Shown in pieces: positions 60,880-64,000 of a stretch of DNA of 64,000 bases (its first letter is position 1; every line of letters starts with the position of its first letter). The DNA is from Podarcis raffonei. Taxonomy: Eukaryota > Chordata > Lepidosauria > Squamata > Lacertidae. Where the stretch lies: NCBI RefSeq assembly GCF_027172205.1, contig NC_070614.1, forward strand, positions 48,052,001-48,116,000. The letters are read 5' to 3'. The notes beneath the pieces are model-generated. The model saw nothing but the letters and a program-made list of their open reading frames with translations. It did not search any database and was not told the DNA's origin. The position numbers and the translations under genes are program-made.

Positions 60880-62095
60880 TCACAGAAACAGTGAGGTATT
60901 TACTGCAAACTTCCCAGACAGGAAGAAGAGTTTTAGCTTTAATGGAAGCTGAAAAGAAGACTGATTCAAATGAGACTCTGGCAGCATTGAAAACAATCCT
61001 GGGACCAGCACCAGTGCACTGCCTCAGCTTTCTATAAATATACAGGAGTTAAGAAAAAGTACAATCTCTGTTGAGGAGACAGTCAAAAAATGGAGTGAGA
61101 AGAATCACCAAGTTAAGAAAAAACTGGATGCTATACAGGCAGATTGTTATGTACTGAGTTGAATAGGATCCAAAATGCAGCAGTCTGATTGGTCCGCAGG
61201 AGCCACCCAAGTGTGAAAAATTTGGGAGATCCAAGAACAAGATGAAGAAAACTTAAATCGAGATAAGTACAAGATGTGACCAAATTTTTTGAAACGGAGG
61301 AAACTTTGATGTTAAAAGGCAATAGATTTTGGGCATAATATTGAATGTGATTTCTGGAGAAAACTGTGGAATGAAAATTTGAAATTTGCAGCTTGTATGG
61401 CATTAAAATAAAATATAATGAAGATGATGTACGCATGGTATCTAACACCAGAAAAGTTAGCTAAAATGTATAGAATGAGAGATAAAACATGCTGGAAATG
61501 TAAAGAATCAGATGGAGATTTTTGGGAATTGATCTATAATGAATTAAAAAAGATGTTCAGATATACCTTCCCCAAAAAACCTGAAACATTTTTTGCTAGG
61601 TTTGATGGGAAAGGAATTTGTGAAGATAGATCAAAGACGATGGCCCTTGTGGTCTCTTCCAACTCTATGATTCTATGATTCTATGACTATTTATGTAAGC
61701 CACAGTAGCAGCGAGAACTTTAATGGCCCAAAAGTGGAAGTTACAGGAGGTACCTACGATTGCGGAGTGGCAAGATGATGTACTTTGCAGAACTGGCCAG
61801 ACTGACCTGAAGGATTCAAGATCAAGACAATCAAAAATTTCAAAGGGATTGGAGTAAATTTACTATATATTTGAATAATAATTGTAAAAATTGAAGACAC
61901 TAGCAGGACTGAAATAAATCCTGCAATGTGAGCAATAGAAGTTAAAGAACTAAAGTGTGAGATGGCATTTGAAAGTGGAAAACCAGCTGAAGGGAAATCA
62001 CACGGTCAGTAGAACAGAAAGTCTTTGGGTTTCTTATTGTATTGTTGAAAATATTGTTTAAGGAGGAAAATAATAAAAAATATTTCTTAAAAAAA
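60880..62095 (+). mobile_element. L1-type LINE fragment
   Basis: Pieces of ORF1-like coiled-coil sequence (60900-61140, with VEETVKKWSEKN), then the C-terminal part of ORF2 (61300-61900, with MMYAWYLTPEKLAKMYRMRD and CWKCKES) and an A-rich end near 62090. The middle is missing and frames are broken. A CR1 tail with ATTCTATG octamers (61635-61687) interrupts it, and 61141-61215 belongs to something else not identified. Confidence 0.75.
61635..61687 (+). repeat. CR1 3' tail with octamer repeats, nested in the L1
   Basis: GATGGCCCTTGTGGTCTCTT then two ATTCTATG units; splits L1 sequence that is continuous in the 8754-10441 copy. Confidence 0.75.
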
Positions 62096-62689
62096 AAACA
62101 GATTTAGGAAACTTGAGGCCCTCATTGACAGTCTTCCATATTCCATATTAAGTCAGCTTATGCCAAATCAAATAAAGGGGATTGTTTAAAATTTACAGTT
62201 TACAGTTTACGTTAACAGCTATAGGACACAGGATTACAATTCTGAAAGAAATTCCATGAAGGATTTTAAAGAAAAAGAAGGATTATATATGTCGGCAACT
62301 GCTCTCAAAAATAAAGGATTGGTCTGTTAATCTTTTTGAGTTTATTTAAATGTAGAAAATAACTTTCTCTCTCCACTTAAATTATGTACAATACATTATC
62401 ACACTTCAGCAAATCACCTTCAACCCATTGTTTGAATCAAGAGTGCTCAAAAGAGTGCCCAGCAGTGCTCAAAAATGCCCCCAGCTCTGAACACGAATTC
62501 CGAAGGACCAGCTTTGATTGCGTATACACATTTTAAATCTGCTGTTATTTCTCTTAGTTCTGCTTAAAACCTAATGTGAGAATGATTGAATGACTGAATA
62601 AATGAATACAATATTGGTGGGAATACCCAGAAGGAATATCATTTTGTAATGAATTGCTTAAAGCACAAGAATTCTGAAGAGAGTACAAA

Positions 62690-62935
62690 AAGAGCTTGAC
62701 ACAGCTGCCCTGGAACCATTGGATGAGGAACTGTAAAATTTGGTTGCCTTGGATATAAAATGTAACACAGTTGGCCAGTGTCTCTGTTATTCTTAATATT
62801 GGTGTTAAAAGTTTAAAAATATAAGGGAAAGTGATGAGATACAAGGTATCAAAGTGGGACAGCAAACCTATAAATTAAAGCATTTTCAGATGATGTAGTT
62901 TTTGTTTGCAGAATACCCCTTGGTGACTGTCTCCT
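62690..62935 (+). mobile_element. L1-type LINE scrap around the polymerase box
   Basis: The reading KVGQQTYKLKAFSDDVVFV parallels MVGNKGYKLNVFSDDLVI in the 50850-52636 copy. Nothing else of ORF2 remains. Confidence 0.55.
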
Positions 62936-63207
62936 TGTCCATTCCTCTGTTGCTCTACAAAATAGAAAGAATTTTAGTATGGGAGAACGAAAGTCTCTTT
63001 AATGTCTGTCTGCTTAGAAGACTCAGACAGTGACTGAGAATGAGAAGCACTCATGGTTGGCCCTACTGGCCCAATTTTAGGCAGAAAAGGTCACCAAAGC
63101 AGTTTATATACATCAGAGGTCAAAACTCACTACTTTAAGACTTAAAATCAGTAAGACATGAAACTAAAGAAATGGGGATTTGAAGGGATATGTGGGGAGA
63201 CACTTAC

Positions 63208-63422
63208 TATGGAGCTTTGAACATATTCTGTGAAGGCTCTTCTTTGAAGAAAACTTCATCAAATACATAAAAGATTTGAGAAGAAATCCCACCGATGATA
63301 AGGTCACCTGGCTGGTACCACTCATGAGGAACAGGAACAGGATAACTGGTGGGACAGCTGGTAGTATTTGCTTTGTACACAAAAGCCACTTGCAAAAGCA
63401 GCAACAAAAAGAGATCAAGCAT
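63208..63422 (-). CDS. V2R gene 5 exon 1 (signal peptide)
   Basis: MLDLFLLLLLQVAFVYKAN leader, then [18 protein letters not shown]. An upstream in-frame ATG (63488) is not used here because the family leader begins at 63422. Confidence 0.9.
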
Positions 63423-64000
63423 CCTTGCAGTGCAGCTTATTTCCTCTTCCCACAAGCCTCTTAAGAAGTGGCTACTGGAAAGTCTCATGAGCTTTGATTA
63501 ATTGAACAAATTATAATAAATTGGATAATTGCATGGAGAGATAATAACTTTTTCAGAGTTTTAACTCACAGTGACACTTTTTAAAAATCACCATCATCAT
63601 CATAATGAGTGAAGCCATTTGTGGATGCAAAGCGACAAATCTTACAACAAAGACCACTTCTGAAACTCTAGATTAATGAAAGGACTGGGAAACCAACATT
63701 TCTCTACACAATAAATCTGTGGCAACACTCTTCTTCAAACACACAACCCCCCCACCCCCTTCCCAGATTCATCAACAAGAAAAGAATTAATCAATTGCTT
63801 TCCCAGGCTTGCTTTCTTTTTTCTTACCCCCCCCCCAAGTCTCTTATGTTAACATTATTTCCATACACACCAAACATTTTCTATATATACAAAACTGGGA
63901 TTATATAAACCCCTCAGACTTCCCCCTGTCCCACCCTGGTTTCCATATTTTATCCTCTTTTCTTGCATATAATTATCCATTCTATTTCATCTCCTTATTT
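63423..64000. other. 5' flank of gene 5 to the right edge
   Basis: Matches the gene 1 flank only after a gap: about 365 bp between positions equivalent to 7490 and 7855 are missing at about 63467. Beyond are poly-C tracts (63745-63760 and 63828-63837) and T/C-rich sequence without recognisable features. Confidence 0.6.

Larger units (their letters stand above)
60397..63207. other. Intron 1 of gene 5
   Basis: 2.8 kb holding a hAT-type MITE (60578-60736), an L1 fragment with an embedded CR1 tail (60880-62095), a stretch without recognisable content (62096-62690) and a second L1 scrap (62690-62935). Confidence 0.7.
48873..63422 (-). pseudogene. V2R gene 5, vomeronasal receptor pseudogene with one nonsense codon
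   Basis: Six exons: 63208-63422, 60105-60396, 59089-59934, 50611-50838, 50174-50300, 48873-49774. All splice sites are GT-AG and all phases fit, but exon 6 reads TGA (49713-49715) at codon 590, where the other copies have the conserved cysteine codon TGC (HGC-ISKT). The product would stop before helix 1, leaving a 589-residue ectodomain without membrane anchor. The rest of exon 6 is open and well conserved, so the loss is recent, or a segregating or sequencing variant. Other oddities: an 18-bp in-frame loss in exon 3, intron 2 only 170 bp, intron 3 swollen to 8.2 kb by an L1 piece and a gypsy element, and about 365 bp missing above exon 1. It is the most diverged member, for example MLDLFLLLLLQVAF as leader. 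Confidence 0.9.

Overview
The window is vertebrate genomic DNA, almost certainly from a squamate reptile (lizard or snake). The reasons are a tandem cluster of vomeronasal type-2 receptor (V2R) genes, a family greatly expanded in squamates, and a repeat mix of CR1/L2-type LINEs, L1 LINEs, a tRNA-derived SINE, a chromodomain Ty3/gypsy element, small DNA transposons and a long GATA (Bkm-like) satellite. Placement below squamates cannot be read from the sequence.

Five V2R genes lie head to tail, all on the minus strand, so each reads from high to low coordinates. Gene 1 (282-7440) has exons 1-4; exons 5-6 lie beyond the left edge. Gene 2 (11534-23375), gene 3 (26000-35508) and gene 4 (37643-46219) each have six exons with matching splice phases and an open frame of 875 codons plus stop. 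Gene 5 (48873-63422) has all six exons but carries a nonsense codon just before the membrane domain, so it is called a pseudogene. Exon sizes are constant at 215, 292, 864, 228, 127 and 902 bp; only exon 3 of gene 5 differs, at 846 bp. Exons 1-4 encode the signal peptide and Venus-flytrap ligand domain, exon 5 plus the start of exon 6 the nine-cysteine domain, and exon 6 the seven-helix domain.

The array was built from a two-gene block. Genes 1 and 3 match each other, as do genes 2 and 4, in coding sequence, introns and flanks. The gene 1/2 spacer matches the gene 3/4 spacer, and the gene 2/3 spacer matches the gene 4/5 spacer. Most length differences between the copies are later insertions, and several can be placed because the paralogous copy keeps an empty site: an L1 at 8754-10441, an L2-type LINE at 14581-17852, a different LINE at 40926-42193, two LTR-like insertions (24286-25030 and 32548-33406), and LINE tails at 30698-30913 and 33661-34062.

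Gene 5 is the most invaded locus. Its intron 3 has grown to 8.2 kb with an L1 fragment (50850-52636) and a Ty3/gypsy chromovirus-like fossil (52637-58746). Two small DNA transposons are well bounded: a Tigger-like MITE with TA duplications (6816-7062) and a hAT-type MITE with an 8-bp duplication (60578-60736). No rRNA, tRNA gene, CRISPR array or non-V2R host gene was found. I saw no undescribed gene system. The most unusual signals are a duplication junction in gene 1 patched with a piece of V2R exon 5, strong homogenisation of exon 6 against divergence of exon 3, and a gypsy terminal repeat that contains the end of pol.
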